From positions 62,001-126,000 of the forward strand of contig JAIETL010000003.1 in NCBI GenBank assembly GCA_019745195.1: a stretch of DNA of 64,000 nt. The letters run 5' to 3'. Position numbers and translations under genes: made by a program. Numbering within the stretch: the stretch's first letter is position 1; every line of letters starts with the position of its first letter. Positions 44,489 to 54,715 of the stretch are shown piece after piece. A model generated the notes under the pieces. The model did not search any database. It saw only the letters and a program-made list of their open reading frames with translations, and was not told where the DNA came from. The DNA comes from Beijerinckiaceae bacterium. GTDB lineage: Bacteria; Pseudomonadota; Alphaproteobacteria; Rhizobiales; Beijerinckiaceae.

Positions 44489-45355
44489 ATGACCAAAGTC
44501 GCCTTCATCGGTCTCGGCGTCATGGGTTATCCCATGGCCGGCCATCTCAAGGCCAAGGGCCACGAGGTCACGGTCTATAATCGCAATCCCGACAAGGCCG
44601 CCAAATGGGTCGCGCAGCATGCCGGCGCCTCCGCCGCCACGCCGGCCGACGCGGCGAAGGGCCAGGAGATCGTCTTCGCCTGCGTCGGCAATGACGACGA
44701 TCTGCGCTCGGTGACGCTCGGCGAAACCGGAGCCTTCGCCGGCATGGCGAAGGACGCGATCTTTGTCGACCACACCACGGCGTCCGCCGGCGTCGCCCGC
44801 GAGCTCGACGCGGCCGCCACCGCCGCCGGCTTCGGCTTCATCGATGCGCCGGTCTCGGGCGGACAGGCCGGGGCGGAGAACGGCGTGCTCACCGTGATGT
44901 GCGGCGGCGATCCGTCAGTCTATGCCCGCGCCGAGCCGGTGATCGCGAGTTTCGCGCGCATGTGCAAGCTGATGGGGCCGGCGGGCTCCGGCCAGCTCAC
45001 CAAGATGGTCAACCAGATCTGTATCGCCGGCCTCGTCCAGGGGCTGTCGGAGGGCGTCCATTTCGCCAAGCGCGCCGGGCTCGATGTCGAGGCGATGCTG
45101 GAGGTGATCTCGAAGGGCGCGGCCGGCTCCTGGCAGATGGAGAACCGCGGCAAGACCATGAACGCCGGCAAGTTCGACTTCGGCTTCGCCGTCGACTGGA
45201 TGCGCAAGGATCTCGGCATCGTGCTGGAGGAGGCCCGCCGCAACGGCGCGCAGCTCCCGGTCACCGCGCTGGTCGACCAGTTCTACGCCGAGGTGCAGAA
45301 GATGGGCGGCAGGCGCTGGGACACCTCCAGCCTGATCGCTCGGCTGGAGGACTGA
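44489..45355 (+). CDS. 3-hydroxyisobutyrate dehydrogenase-family NAD(P)-dependent oxidoreductase
   Basis: 288 residues of the beta-hydroxyacid dehydrogenase family. GLGVMGYPMAGHLKAKGHEV is the Rossmann motif, DAPVSGGQAGAENG binds the substrate, and the catalytic Lys is in GSGQLTKMVNQI. It could oxidise 3-hydroxyisobutyrate, tartronate semialdehyde or a similar acid; the neighbours do not decide. CGGAGCCTCC precedes ATG. Confidence 0.88.
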   Translation: MTKVAFIGLGVMGYPMAGHLKAKGHEVTVYNRNPDKAAKWVAQHAGASAATPADAAKGQEIVFACVGNDDDLRSVTLGETGAFAGMAKDAIFVDHTTASAGVARELDAAATAAGFGFIDAPVSGGQAGAENGVLTVMCGGDPSVYARAEPVIASFARMCKLMGPAGSGQLTKMVNQICIAGLVQGLSEGVHFAKRAGLDVEAMLEVISKGAAGSWQMENRGKTMNAGKFDFGFAVDWMRKDLGIVLEEARRNGAQLPVTALVDQFYAEVQKMGGRRWDTSSLIARLED

Positions 45356-45378
45356 CGGCTTGAGCCGACGGCCGCGTC

Positions 45379-46569
45379 TCAGCGGCCGCCGGCAGCCGGG
45401 GCTCGTGACACCGCCAGAAGCCCTGCGCCCATCATCAGCCACATCATCAGCACCAGCGCCTGCGGCCACAGCGTCACGGCCCAACTCGCCAGGATGGTGG
45501 CGAGCGCGCCCGAGCCGAGCTGGATCGCGCCCATCAGACCGGCTGCGGAGCCCGCCAGTTCGGGCTTGGCCGACAGCGCTTCCGCCGTCGAGCCTGGAAT
45601 CGTCAGCCCATTGCCGATGGCGTTGATCGCCAGCGGCAGGAACAGCGTCAGCGGCGTCCAGTAGGGCGTCAAGGAGAGCGCGATCGCGCCGCTCATCGCG
45701 ACGAAGGAGATGGCGAGCCCGGTGCGCACCAGACGCGCCGTGCCGAGCTTCACCGCCAGCCGCGACATGGCGAAGTTGCCGACCATGTAGCCGAGCGCGT
45801 TCAGGATGAAATAGGCCCCGTAGACGTCCGGTCCACGTCCCATCGTCTCGACGACGATGTAGGGCGCGGCCGCGATGAACGCGAAGAACGCGCCAGACGT
45901 CATCGACAGCGCGATCACGTTGACGACGAAGCCGCGGTCCACGATCAGGCCCGGAAACGCCCGGAAGATGCCGAGGAACGAGGTTCCGACGCCGATGCGC
46001 GGCGCGGTCTCGGGCAGGCGCAGCACGGTCAGCACCAGCACGACGACGCCGGCGCCCGTCATGAACCAGAAGATCATGCGCCAGCCGAACCGTGTCTCGA
46101 TATGGCCGCCGAGATAAGGCGCGAGCATCGGGGCGACGACCATGACCATGGTGACGCTGGCGATCATGCTCGCGGCCTCGTCGCGGCTGGCCGTGTCGCG
46201 GATGATTGCGCGCGACAGCGCGAAGGCGGAGCCCGCGCCCGCGCCCTCCAGCAGGCGCGCCGCCAGCAGCACGCCGGTCGTCTCGGCCAGCGCGCCCAGC
46301 ACCGAGCCGGCGACGAAGAGCGCGATGCCTGCATTGACGCAGGGGCGGCGGCCGAAGCGGTCCGACAGTGGCCCGATGATGAGCTGCGTCAGCGCCACCG
46401 CGACCAGAAACAGCGTCAGCGTGAGCTGGATCGTGGCGTAGCTCGTCGAAAAATGCCGCGCCAGCGTCGGCGTCGCGGGAGCGAGCAGGTTGAGCGCTAT
46501 CGGCTGCAGCGTCGAGATCGCGACGAGCACCATCAGCGTCGGTTTGGCGGGAAGCGGGCTCGCCCTCAT
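45379..46569 (-). CDS. Bcr/CflA-type MFS drug-resistance transporter
   Basis: 396 residues with about 12 TM helices. IIGPLSDRFGRRPCVNAG is the MFS motif A, ALSRAIIRDTASRDEAASMI and APMLAPYLGGHIETRFGWRMIF are typical of the Bcr/CflA branch of DHA1 exporters (bicyclomycin/chloramphenicol-like). Its ATG overlaps the stop of the EamA-family gene by 4 bases. Substrate unknown. Confidence 0.88.
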   Translation of the reverse strand: MRASPLPAKPTLMVLVAISTLQPIALNLLAPATPTLARHFSTSYATIQLTLTLFLVAVALTQLIIGPLSDRFGRRPCVNAGIALFVAGSVLGALAETTGVLLAARLLEGAGAGSAFALSRAIIRDTASRDEAASMIASVTMVMVVAPMLAPYLGGHIETRFGWRMIFWFMTGAGVVVLVLTVLRLPETAPRIGVGTSFLGIFRAFPGLIVDRGFVVNVIALSMTSGAFFAFIAAAPYIVVETMGRGPDVYGAYFILNALGYMVGNFAMSRLAVKLGTARLVRTGLAISFVAMSGAIALSLTPYWTPLTLFLPLAINAIGNGLTIPGSTAEALSAKPELAGSAAGLMGAIQLGSGALATILASWAVTLWPQALVLMMWLMMGAGLLAVSRAPAAGGR

Positions 46570-47468
46570 GCCGGCGGGCCGCCCGGCAGCTTCAGATTGG
46601 AATCGGACCGCACGCGCTGGCGGTGCATGGTGTAGAGCCCGCTGCCGACGATCAGCGCGATGCCGACGATGGCAAGCGCGTCGGGAACCTCGCCCCAGAC
46701 GACATAGCCGATCACGACCGCGAAGACGACGATGCTGTAGCGATAGCCCGAGATCACGCCGATATCGGTGTTGCGGAAGGCGCTGACGATGCACAGGCTG
46801 CCAGTCGAGACCAGAACGGCCGCGCCGGCGAGATACAACGTCTCGATGCGCCAGAAAGGCTGCCAGACCTCGAAGAGCCCGTAGCCGATCGACACCAGGC
46901 CCACGAGCACGGTCGTCGTCAGGGAGATCACCGTCGAGGGCACGTCGCTGCCGATGCTGCGGGTCAGCAGGTCGCGCCATCCGACCAGGATGGCGCTGAT
47001 CAGCGCGACGATCGCGGCCAGGTTGAAGCCGTCTGCTTCCGGCCGCACGATCAGCAGCACGCCGAGAAAGCCCACTGCCACGGCCAGCGTCCGCCGCCAG
47101 CCGATCCGCTCGATCCGCAAGAGCACGGCGAGCACGACGATGATCAGCGGCGAGGTCATCAGGATCGCGGTGATGTTGCCGAGTGGCAGCAGGCCCAGCG
47201 CCCAGATGAAGGAGAGCGCCACCGCGCTCTCGATCAGCCCGCGCAGCAGCACGATGGGCCGCAGCGCCAGCCCGAGCTTGCCGCCTTCCTTCAGCAGGAA
47301 GACCATGGCGAGCCCGGCCATGACGGCGAAGACCGTGCGCAACGCGATCGCCTGCCCGGCCGGATAGACCTCGCGGGCGAGTTTCATCAGCGTGTCGTTG
47401 CCGATGAACAGCGCCATCGCGGAGACCATGGCCACGATGCCGCGTCTGTTGTCGGCTGCACTGGCCAA
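46566..47468 (-). CDS. EamA/DMT-family transporter
   Basis: About 300 residues and ten TM segments in two EamA repeats (IVAMVSAMALFIGNDTLMKL; ISAILVGWRDLLTRSIGS). Family members export metabolites such as amino acids. The start is unclear: TTG 47468 has AGGA seven bases upstream and gives the usual length, while ATG 47429 would remove part of the first helix. It follows the sarcosine-oxidase-like gene after 26 bases and overlaps the MFS gene, so three genes may form one operon. Confidence 0.8.
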   Translation of the reverse strand: MASAADNRRGIVAMVSAMALFIGNDTLMKLAREVYPAGQAIALRTVFAVMAGLAMVFLLKEGGKLGLALRPIVLLRGLIESAVALSFIWALGLLPLGNITAILMTSPLIIVVLAVLLRIERIGWRRTLAVAVGFLGVLLIVRPEADGFNLAAIVALISAILVGWRDLLTRSIGSDVPSTVISLTTTVLVGLVSIGYGLFEVWQPFWRIETLYLAGAAVLVSTGSLCIVSAFRNTDIGVISGYRYSIVVFAVVIGYVVWGEVPDALAIVGIALIVGSGLYTMHRQRVRSDSNLKLPGGPPA

Positions 47469-47494
47469 AGCGATGATCCTGTCTGCGCGCTCGC

Positions 47495-48631
47495 TCAGGC
47501 CGCGAAGCGGGCGAGCGAGAAGGGCGCGAGGTCGAAGGCCGAACGGCCTTCGGTCGAAAGATCGGCGAGGATTTCGCCGATCGCGCTGGCGAATTTGAAA
47601 CCGTGGCCCGAGCAGCAGGAGGCGAACACGGCCTGGGCTACGCCCGGCACCGCGTCGATGATGAAGTCCTCGTCGGGCGTCACGCTGTAGACGCAGCCTT
47701 TCAGCGTCAGCGGCTCTCCGGCTGCGTCGGGCAGGTAGCGCTTGAGGCATTCGCGGATCAGCGCGACCTGGCGCGGGCTGGGCGTCCGGTCGTCGTCGCG
47801 CGGGTCCATCGGCTCGCGGCCGAAATGCGGTCCGCCAAGCTTGAAGCCCGGATGTTCGTAGAGGGGGAAGCCGTAAAAATGGCCTTCCTCGACGGTGAGG
47901 ATGAAGACGGGGAAGGCGCCTTCCCGGTACAGCTCAGGCCGCCGCGTCGTGAACCAGCCGATCGCCTGTCGCACGGTCGCGACGTTGGCGGCCAGCGCAG
48001 GGACCGCGTCCGCGATCCAGCCGCCCGAGGTGATCACGAGCCGCCCGGCCGAGTAGCTGCCGCGCTCCGTGCGAACCTCGACGCCGCCATCGGCGGTCGG
48101 TCGCCAATCGAGCATCGGCTCGTTGGTGCGAATCTCCGCCCCCCGCGACTGGGCGAGGCCGACATGGGCATAGATCGCCTTTTCCGAGGCGACGAAGCCG
48201 CCATCGGGCTGCCACAGGGCGTGATGGCCCTCGGGAAGCTGGAAACCGGGAAACCGCTTCGCGATCTCGCCGCCATCGAGAACCTCGTGCTCGAGCCCGT
48301 GGTCGAGGCAGGATTGCAGCGAGGCTTCGACCTCGCCGGAGCCGCGCGGCGCAAGGTCGAGAGAGCCGGTGACGTGCAGCAGCTTCATCCCCGCGGCCGC
48401 GCCCGTCTCCTTCCAGAGCTGGTGGGCGCGCTGCACGATCGGGACATAGTGCGAGCCCTCGAAATAGGCGATCCGGATGATCCGTGTCATGCCGTGCGAG
48501 GAGCCCATCGCGTGGCCGAGATCGAAGCGCTCCAGCCCAAGCACCCTGAGGCCGCGCCGGGCCAGATGCCAGCAGGCGGCCGAGCCCATGGCGCCGACTC
48601 CGGCGACGATGACGTCGTAGCTGTTGGACAT
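47495..48631 (-). CDS. N-methyl-amino-acid oxidase (monomeric sarcosine oxidase/N-methyltryptophan oxidase family)
   Basis: 378 residues of the FAD-dependent DadA/MSOX family. The dinucleotide motif [20 protein letters not shown] is at the N-terminus and the covalent-FAD cysteine lies in [28 protein letters not shown] and the conserved Lys in GVEVR region support MSOX/MTOX. It oxidises secondary amines such as sarcosine or N-methyltryptophan and makes H2O2. ATG 48631 is standard. Confidence 0.9.
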   Translation of the reverse strand: MSNSYDVIVAGVGAMGSAACWHLARRGLRVLGLERFDLGHAMGSSHGMTRIIRIAYFEGSHYVPIVQRAHQLWKETGAAAGMKLLHVTGSLDLAPRGSGEVEASLQSCLDHGLEHEVLDGGEIAKRFPGFQLPEGHHALWQPDGGFVASEKAIYAHVGLAQSRGAEIRTNEPMLDWRPTADGGVEVRTERGSYSAGRLVITSGGWIADAVPALAANVATVRQAIGWFTTRRPELYREGAFPVFILTVEEGHFYGFPLYEHPGFKLGGPHFGREPMDPRDDDRTPSPRQVALIRECLKRYLPDAAGEPLTLKGCVYSVTPDEDFIIDAVPGVAQAVFASCCSGHGFKFASAIGEILADLSTEGRSAFDLAPFSLARFAA

Positions 48632-48813
48632 GCGGTTCGGGCTCGGGGAGACGCCGGGGCGGCAGGATTGGAGCAGGATGGAAATCCCTTAACCCGTGCC
48701 CAGGAAACGGTCCATGCCCGCGAGGTCTGGCGCGATACGCGGCAGACGCCGGTGAGGTTTCGTTAACGATGTTGCCTGATTGTGGGTCAGTTCTTTCCGT
48801 TCAGGATTGGTTG

Positions 48814-50586
48814 ATGCTCCGCACGGTTCGGCGCTGGTTCGGCAGTCGAGACCACGAGCGCGCCGTTGTGGCGGCGCCGGCGGGCGAAACCTTGCCCGCC
48901 TCCGCCGCGATGCCAGCCCCCGTCGCCTCGATCGACGACGCCATCGCGGAATCGATCGTCACGCTGGAGCAGGATGTCGTCGCCGCCATGCGGCGCGTCA
49001 CCGGCCGACTCAGGCATGCCGAGGCCTTCTCCGCAGGGGCCGAGGCCCGCTCGCGCGAGATACATGACAGCATCTCGGAGCTGCGGGCCGCGACCGCGAC
49101 CGCCAACAGCCATTCGATGGCGCTCGCGACCGCGACGCAGCAGGTCTCGGATTCGGCCGAGCAGGTCGGCCACGCCATGACCGGCGCGCGCGAGCGCCTG
49201 GACGCCGCAGCGATGCGCGCCGACGAGGCGACTCAGATGATGACCGGTCTCGCGCAGGCGATGGCCGAGATCGGCGGCATCGTCGATTCCATTTCGGAGA
49301 TCGCGCGCCAGACCAACCTGCTCGCGCTGAACGCCACGATCGAGGCCGCCCGCGCCGGCGAGGCCGGGCGCGGCTTCGGCGTCGTCGCGCAGGAGGTGAA
49401 GACGCTTTCGGTCGAGGCGCGCAATGCCGCCGACCACATTCGCAGCCGTGTCGCCAGGCTGACGCAGACGGCGCATGGCTCTGCCGGCATCGTCAACGAG
49501 GCGCTGCAGATGGTGCGCGACGTCAATCCCGTGATCGCGGCGATCGGCGGAGCCTCGCAGGAGCAGGCCACGGCCGCAGCCGAAGTCTCGCGCAGCGCCG
49601 AGGCGACGGCGCGTTTCGTCGAGACGGTCCTACACCGCTTCGACGACATCGACAGGGTCGCGCTCTCCGCCGCATCCGAGAGCGTCGGTGCGCGGCAGGC
49701 CCTGTCGGAAGGCGCGCGCCAGGCCGACAGCATGCTGCGCCGCTTCATCCCGACGCTGCGACACGCCGGCTTCGCCGACCGCAGGCAGCATGACCGCTTT
49801 CCGGCCGAGCATCGCGCGGAGTTCGCCGCTCCGGGCGCCGCCGTCACAAGCCAGACGATCGACATCGGCCTTGGTGGCGCATTGATCGCCGGTTCCGCCG
49901 GATCGCCTCCCGCCATCGGGACGATGGGCACGATCCGGATCGGCGAGCTGCAGCCGCTGGCCGCCCGGATCGTCGCGGTCAGCGATCTCGGCCTGCACAT
50001 CGCTTTCGCCCCGGCCTCGGCGGCCGGGCATGACGGGCTCAAGGCGCTGGTGGCAGAAACCGAGCTGTCCTATCGGCCGCTGATCGAACGGACGCAGGCG
50101 TTTGCGGTCAAGGTCGCGGACCTGATGCGGCAGGCGCTGCGCGACGCGCGGCTGAGCGAGGACGATCTGTTCGACATCGACTACCAGCCCGTTCCGGGCA
50201 GCGATCCGGTGCAATACGCCAACCGGGCCCTGCCGGCCCTGCTCGCATGCCTGCCGCCGCTGCTGGCGCAGACCTTGGCCAGCGACGAGAGGCTGGTCTT
50301 CGCGCTGCCGATCGACCGCAATGGCTACATCCCCGTGCACAACGCTGCCTTTTCCCAACCGCAGCGTCAGGGCGAGCCGGTCTGGAACGCGATCCACAGC
50401 CGCAACCAGCGGATTTTCGACGACCGCGCCGGCATCATGGCCGGGCGTTCGCAGCGCCCCTTCCTCGTCCAGTCCTATCTGCGCGACATGGGTGGCGGCG
50501 TGACCTATGTCATGCGCGAGGTCGACGCTCCGCTGCGGATCAACGGCCGCCATTGGGGCGGCGTGCGCATGGCCTACCGGATGTGA
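48814..50586 (+). CDS. Soluble methyl-accepting chemotaxis protein with PilZ domain
   Basis: 590 residues with no TM segments. Residues 1-30 are polar; residues 60-330 form the MCP signalling helices with the hairpin tip [27 protein letters not shown]; residues about 335-430 include a PilZ-like segment ([15 protein letters not shown] ... DIGLGGALI) that could bind c-di-GMP; the last 150 residues are a separate sensor-like domain ([35 protein letters not shown]). ATG 48814 has AGGA upstream; ATG 48769 adds 15 residues. Convergent with the unknown operon. Confidence 0.82.
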   Translation: MLRTVRRWFGSRDHERAVVAAPAGETLPASAAMPAPVASIDDAIAESIVTLEQDVVAAMRRVTGRLRHAEAFSAGAEARSREIHDSISELRAATATANSHSMALATATQQVSDSAEQVGHAMTGARERLDAAAMRADEATQMMTGLAQAMAEIGGIVDSISEIARQTNLLALNATIEAARAGEAGRGFGVVAQEVKTLSVEARNAADHIRSRVARLTQTAHGSAGIVNEALQMVRDVNPVIAAIGGASQEQATAAAEVSRSAEATARFVETVLHRFDDIDRVALSAASESVGARQALSEGARQADSMLRRFIPTLRHAGFADRRQHDRFPAEHRAEFAAPGAAVTSQTIDIGLGGALIAGSAGSPPAIGTMGTIRIGELQPLAARIVAVSDLGLHIAFAPASAAGHDGLKALVAETELSYRPLIERTQAFAVKVADLMRQALRDARLSEDDLFDIDYQPVPGSDPVQYANRALPALLACLPPLLAQTLASDERLVFALPIDRNGYIPVHNAAFSQPQRQGEPVWNAIHSRNQRIFDDRAGIMAGRSQRPFLVQSYLRDMGGGVTYVMREVDAPLRINGRHWGGVRMAYRM

Positions 50587-50596
50587 GCGGCGCGCC

Positions 50597-51361
50597 TTAC
50601 AGCCGTTCCCAGGTAAAGGCGATGTTCAACCGCCGCAGCGCGTCGCGCCACAGGGTCGAGGCCTGTTCGAGCCGCTGCGGCTCGTAGCCGCCCTGCACCT
50701 GATGCACGCTGAGCGCCCAGCCTGCGCCATCGGCGTCCTTCCAGGTTTTTTCGACCAGCCGGCGCAGCCGCTCGGGCTCGCGCGCCGCCGCATTCGTGCC
50801 GAACACCGTGAACTGCGCCGAGTTCTGCAGCATGTCGGAGACGACGACGAGCGCCTTGTCGCCGGCGGGCACGCGCGTTTCGCGGCGCGCCATCACGTCG
50901 CCCATCGCCTCCGCGATCGGCGAAAGATTGCCGCGCGAAGGCTGGCTGAGCTGCGCCAGCGCCTCGTCGAGCGGGCGGCCGAACTTCTCGACCCAGCGAA
51001 CATAGTCGCGGCGCGGATTGCCGATCAGCTCGCTCACCGTCCGGCCGGGATTGCACAAGGTGAGCAGCGGGGGAAAGCCAGGCTCGAAGGCGTCGCTGAA
51101 GGCATAGATCGAAATCATCCGGTTGGCCGGGAGCTCGTCGCCCATGCGCTTGACCAGCCGCTTCAGCCTCCCGGCCTGGACTTCGCTCCAGGGGTCGCTC
51201 TTGTCGACAAGCACCAGCGTATGGCCGACAGCGCCGGTCGTCGGGCACAATGTCTCGGCATCGCGCGGCGGCCCGCGCAGCAGCGCGGGCGCGGCGAAAA
51301 ATCCGGCCAGCACCAGCCCCGCCGCCAGCGAGCCGACGATCGCCCAATGCTCGCCCTTCAT
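50597..51361 (-). CDS. vWA-like membrane-anchored or exported protein of unknown function
   Basis: 254 residues. An N-terminal hydrophobic segment (VGSLAAGLVLAGFFAAPALL) could be a signal anchor. The rest resembles a von Willebrand A-like fold: LVLVDKSDPWS carries a DxSxxxS-like MIDAS and ALVVVSDMLQNS the acidic strand. No characterised family was recognised. Its ATG overlaps the stop of the upstream gene by 4 bases, so it is the last gene of the three-gene operon. Confidence 0.65.
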   Translation of the reverse strand: MKGEHWAIVGSLAAGLVLAGFFAAPALLRGPPRDAETLCPTTGAVGHTLVLVDKSDPWSEVQAGRLKRLVKRMGDELPANRMISIYAFSDAFEPGFPPLLTLCNPGRTVSELIGNPRRDYVRWVEKFGRPLDEALAQLSQPSRGNLSPIAEAMGDVMARRETRVPAGDKALVVVSDMLQNSAQFTVFGTNAAAREPERLRRLVEKTWKDADGAGWALSVHQVQGGYEPQRLEQASTLWRDALRRLNIAFTWERL

Positions 51362-52833
51362 GCCGGCCCGCCGCCGGAGTGGGCAGAGGGCATGCCGACC
51401 GCGAGCGCCCTCCGGCTCGCCTCGTCCTGCGCAAACGCATCCTCGCCGGCCTTGATCGCGGCCGCCTTGACGCGCGCGACCTCGCCTGGCCAGTCGACGC
51501 CGCGCAGCATGGCGAGCTGGTCCTTCAGCTTGGCCTCGATCAGCGCCGGCAGATTGGCGAGCTGGCGCTCGAAATCGGCGATCGCGCTGCGCACCAGCGC
51601 ATGCTCGGGCGGTGGGCCGGCATGGTCGAGCTCCGGCATCGACAGGCCTTGCGAGAAATAGGCCGGCGGATAGTCGCTGCGTACCTTCAGATTGGCCTCG
51701 CGGTACTGCATCAGCGCCCCGTCGCGCGCGGCGCGCAACTGGGCGAGACGGGTCTGGTCGAGGTCGCGGGCCTGGTCGGCGGAGGCCTTGCTGAGCTGCA
51801 GCCTGTCGATCTGCGCCTGGCATTCCTCACGGAAGCCGTCGATCTGGGTGCGGATCGCCATCAGCTCCGGCATCAGGCTGGCGTCGAGCGCCTGCTGCTG
51901 CTCCTCGACCTCGCGCCAGCGCTGCCGCCAGCGCTTGAAGGACGCCGCGTGGCCGGGATAGCTGCCGAAGGCCGAATAGCCCTTCACGGCGGCGATGAAG
52001 GCGACGATGCAGCCGATGATCACGAGCGCGATCGATTTGAGATCGTTGATCGCCAGCAGATTCGCCGCCATCCGGGGCGCGACCTGCACCGAGGTCGCAT
52101 CCGGGTTGGCCAGCAGCAATTCGCGATAATGCCCGACCGCGAGGTTGAACAGCAGGATGACGGCGATCATGGCGACATAGGCCGGCAGCGCCCAGAACAG
52201 ATGCGAGGCGCGCACATGCTGGGTGTAGCGCGCCGGCCCCATCCCGAGGATGAAGCCGAGCGCGATGTTGAGACCCGAGATGATGACGGCGGTCGCGGCG
52301 CCGCCGACGAGGCCGAACTCGCTCGCCTCGGCGAAGAAGGTGCCGTTCAGCAGGCTTTCGATCGCCAGCGGCACGATCAGGAAGAGCAGCGTGAACTGCC
52401 ATTTCTCCAGCTTGGGGTCGGCCGGGCGCTGGTGGACATGGCAGAAGAAGTCGTATTCGCGCTTGGCGCGCAAGGCGTCATGGACCTTCTGCTTCAGCGC
52501 GCCGCCGCCCTTGGTCAGCAGCGCCCGCATCGCCTCGTCGAGCGAGCGGATGCGCGCCTCGTAGCGCTCGGTGGTGAAGGCCTCGCGCGCGCCGATCACC
52601 TCCGCATAGAGCGCGTTCAGCCGGGCGCTCGTCTCGCGGCGGATGGACAACTGCAATTCGCCGACGCGCGCCAGCACGTCCTGCTCGGTCCGGGACGGCA
52701 CCGTCGCATGCGCGGCCGGCGCGTTGTCGAGCGCATCATGCGCGCCGTTCCAGCCGGCCTGCGCGGTCTCGGCGAGGTGGTGGACCGAGATGCGCTGCCC
52801 GCCGGGATCGGCCTCATCCTCGTCACGCGCCAT
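51358..52833 (-). CDS. Coiled-coil membrane protein of unknown function
   Basis: 491 residues. After a polar N-terminal part (residues 1-145, with an Arg-rich heptad-like SIRRETSARLNALYAEV) come four to five TM helices (about 150-295) and a long heptad-bearing segment (about 300-450: WRQRWREVEEQQQALDASLM, LEAKLKDQL). No enzymatic motif was seen. It overlaps the 199-residue membrane gene by 11 bases and the vWA gene by 4 bases. The membrane-flanked coiled coil suggests a structural or force-transmitting role; function unknown. Confidence 0.68.
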   Translation of the reverse strand: MARDEDEADPGGQRISVHHLAETAQAGWNGAHDALDNAPAAHATVPSRTEQDVLARVGELQLSIRRETSARLNALYAEVIGAREAFTTERYEARIRSLDEAMRALLTKGGGALKQKVHDALRAKREYDFFCHVHQRPADPKLEKWQFTLLFLIVPLAIESLLNGTFFAEASEFGLVGGAATAVIISGLNIALGFILGMGPARYTQHVRASHLFWALPAYVAMIAVILLFNLAVGHYRELLLANPDATSVQVAPRMAANLLAINDLKSIALVIIGCIVAFIAAVKGYSAFGSYPGHAASFKRWRQRWREVEEQQQALDASLMPELMAIRTQIDGFREECQAQIDRLQLSKASADQARDLDQTRLAQLRAARDGALMQYREANLKVRSDYPPAYFSQGLSMPELDHAGPPPEHALVRSAIADFERQLANLPALIEAKLKDQLAMLRGVDWPGEVARVKAAAIKAGEDAFAQDEASRRALAVGMPSAHSGGGPA

Positions 52834-53422
52834 GGCGCGCGCCTTCCAGCGTCCGCCGCGCCTCGACAAGATCGACATGGAAGCTGCGGAAGCCGCGCGC
52901 CGCCGGGCGCAGATAGGTTCGCGCGAACCAGAGCGCGAGCGCGGCTGCGGCGCCGGCGATCGCAGCCGCGGCGATCGGTCCCGCCGCGGGCGGCGCAGCC
53001 TGGTCCGACCAGAGGCGCATCGCCGCGACGGCCCCGGCACACAGCGCCGCGATCGCCAGAACCGCGCCGAACCGCGCCTGGCCGATATCGTAGCCGAGAC
53101 GCAGCGCCATCTGCAGCGCGGCGAGGATCGCGGCCGCGTGGAGCTCGATCATCACGAGAAGGACGAACAGCGCCGCAGGAATAGCCAGCAGGAGGTGCGG
53201 CCAGCGCCACCCGCCGAGCCATGAGAAGGCGGCAAGCATCACCGAGCCTGCGAAATAAAGTACGGCGAGAAGAAGCAGCCCCAGCATGATCGCCAGAATC
53301 GGCGCACGCCGCCGCAGCGAAAAGACCATACGGACCAGATAGCCGAAACGGCTTTCGACCACCGCCCGCGCGACGGACTGCCAGAGAGATCGCGGGATCG
53401 CTTTCAGCCGCGCAAGCATCAT
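52823..53422 (-). CDS. Small polytopic membrane protein of unknown function
   Basis: 199 residues with about four hydrophobic segments (APILAIMLGLLLLAVLYFAG; LLLAIPAALFVLLVMIEL; and two more in the C-terminal half) and an Arg-rich soluble N-terminus (about residues 1-40). ATG 53422 and ATG 53419 are adjacent. First gene of the three-gene operon with 51358 and 50597. No family was recognised. Confidence 0.65.
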   Translation of the reverse strand: MMLARLKAIPRSLWQSVARAVVESRFGYLVRMVFSLRRRAPILAIMLGLLLLAVLYFAGSVMLAAFSWLGGWRWPHLLLAIPAALFVLLVMIELHAAAILAALQMALRLGYDIGQARFGAVLAIAALCAGAVAAMRLWSDQAAPPAAGPIAAAAIAGAAAALALWFARTYLRPAARGFRSFHVDLVEARRTLEGARHGA

Positions 53423-53550
53423 CCCGACATCAGACGCAAAAGAAATGGCACACCTGCTGAAACGTTAGCCCATCGCAGAAGAGCGTCAAGTTGCGGCAGA
53501 GCTGTGGCGCTCGCATGCGGCGAAGCGCGTTCGCTGGACAGATCGGCCGT

Positions 53551-54579
53551 TCAGCCGCCCGTGACGCTCATGTGCCGGCCGACGGCGGGCGTGGCGCGCC
53601 TGCGGTCGATGACGAAATCATGGCCCTTGGGCTTGCGCGAGATCGCCTCGTCCATGGCCCGGTGCAGGGCGGCGTCGTCGCTCGACGCGCGCAGGGCCGA
53701 TCGCAGATCCGCCGCATCTTCCTGGCCGAGGCACATATAGAGCGTGCCCGTGCAGGTCAGGCGGACGCGGTTGCAGCTCTCGCAGAAATTATGCGTCATC
53801 GGCGTGATGTAGCCGACGAGCCCGCCGGTCTCCTTGACCCGGAAATAGCGCGCCGGGCCGCCCGTTTTGTAGGGGTCCTCGGCGAGGTTGTAGCGATCCA
53901 TCAGCCGCGCCCGCACCACCGAGAGCGGCAGGAACTGGTCGATCCGCCCGGGCTCGATCTCGCCGAGCGGCATCACCTCGATCAGCGTCAGATCCATGCC
54001 GAGCCCGTGCGACCACGTCATCAGGCTCTCGATCTCGTCCTCGTTGACGCCCTTGAGCGCCACCGCGTTGATCTTGACCCGCAGGCCCGCCTTGCGCGCC
54101 GCCTCGATGCCGGCCAGCACCTTGTCGAGATCGCCCCAGCGCGTGATCCTGCGGAACTTGTCGGGGTCCAGCGTGTCGAGCGAAACGTTGATCCGCCGCA
54201 CGCCGTAATCGGCCATCTCCTGGGCGTAGCGCTCAAGCAGCGAGCCGTTTGTGGTCAGCGTCAGCTCCTCCAGCGCGCCCGAGGCGAGATGGCGCGAGAG
54301 CGAGCGGAACAGGCTCATGATGTCACGGCGCACCAGCGGCTCGCCGCCGGTGATGCGGAGTTTGCGGGTGCCGCGCTGGATGAAAGCGGTCGAAAGCCGG
54401 TCGAGTTCCTCCAGCGTCAGCAAATCGCGCTTGGGAAGGAAGGTCATGTCCTCGGACATGCAGTAGACGCAGCGGAAATCGCAGCGATCCGTCACGGAAA
54501 TGCGCAGATAGGAGATGTCGCGGCCGAACGGATCGACGAGCGGCGCGCGCATCAGCGGGTTTTGGGTTTCGATCAGCAC
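53551..54579 (-). CDS. moaA: GTP 3',8-cyclase (molybdenum cofactor biosynthesis)
   Basis: 342 residues. The radical-SAM cluster is RCDFRCVYC near residue 33; the second [4Fe-4S] cluster uses FCESCNR and a later [19 protein letters not shown] and TLTTNGSLL bind SAM and GTP; the chain ends in the required Gly-Gly. It makes the cyclic 8,9-dihydro-8-oxoguanosine intermediate of molybdopterin. Molybdopterin is needed by the nitrate reductase at the start of this window, though moaA is far from it. Confidence 0.96.
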   Translation of the reverse strand: MLIETQNPLMRAPLVDPFGRDISYLRISVTDRCDFRCVYCMSEDMTFLPKRDLLTLEELDRLSTAFIQRGTRKLRITGGEPLVRRDIMSLFRSLSRHLASGALEELTLTTNGSLLERYAQEMADYGVRRINVSLDTLDPDKFRRITRWGDLDKVLAGIEAARKAGLRVKINAVALKGVNEDEIESLMTWSHGLGMDLTLIEVMPLGEIEPGRIDQFLPLSVVRARLMDRYNLAEDPYKTGGPARYFRVKETGGLVGYITPMTHNFCESCNRVRLTCTGTLYMCLGQEDAADLRSALRASSDDAALHRAMDEAISRKPKGHDFVIDRRRATPAVGRHMSVTGG

Positions 54580-54715
54580 GCCGGGCTATCCTTGCGCCGC
54601 CGCGCCGTGAGTGGCCGCAGCGGCATTGTCCTGTATAGAGCGCGAGACATTGGCATTGCCGGGGCGCACGTCAAGCGCGGCTTCGGTCGCATCCATCGGG
54701 GATCATCGCACGATC

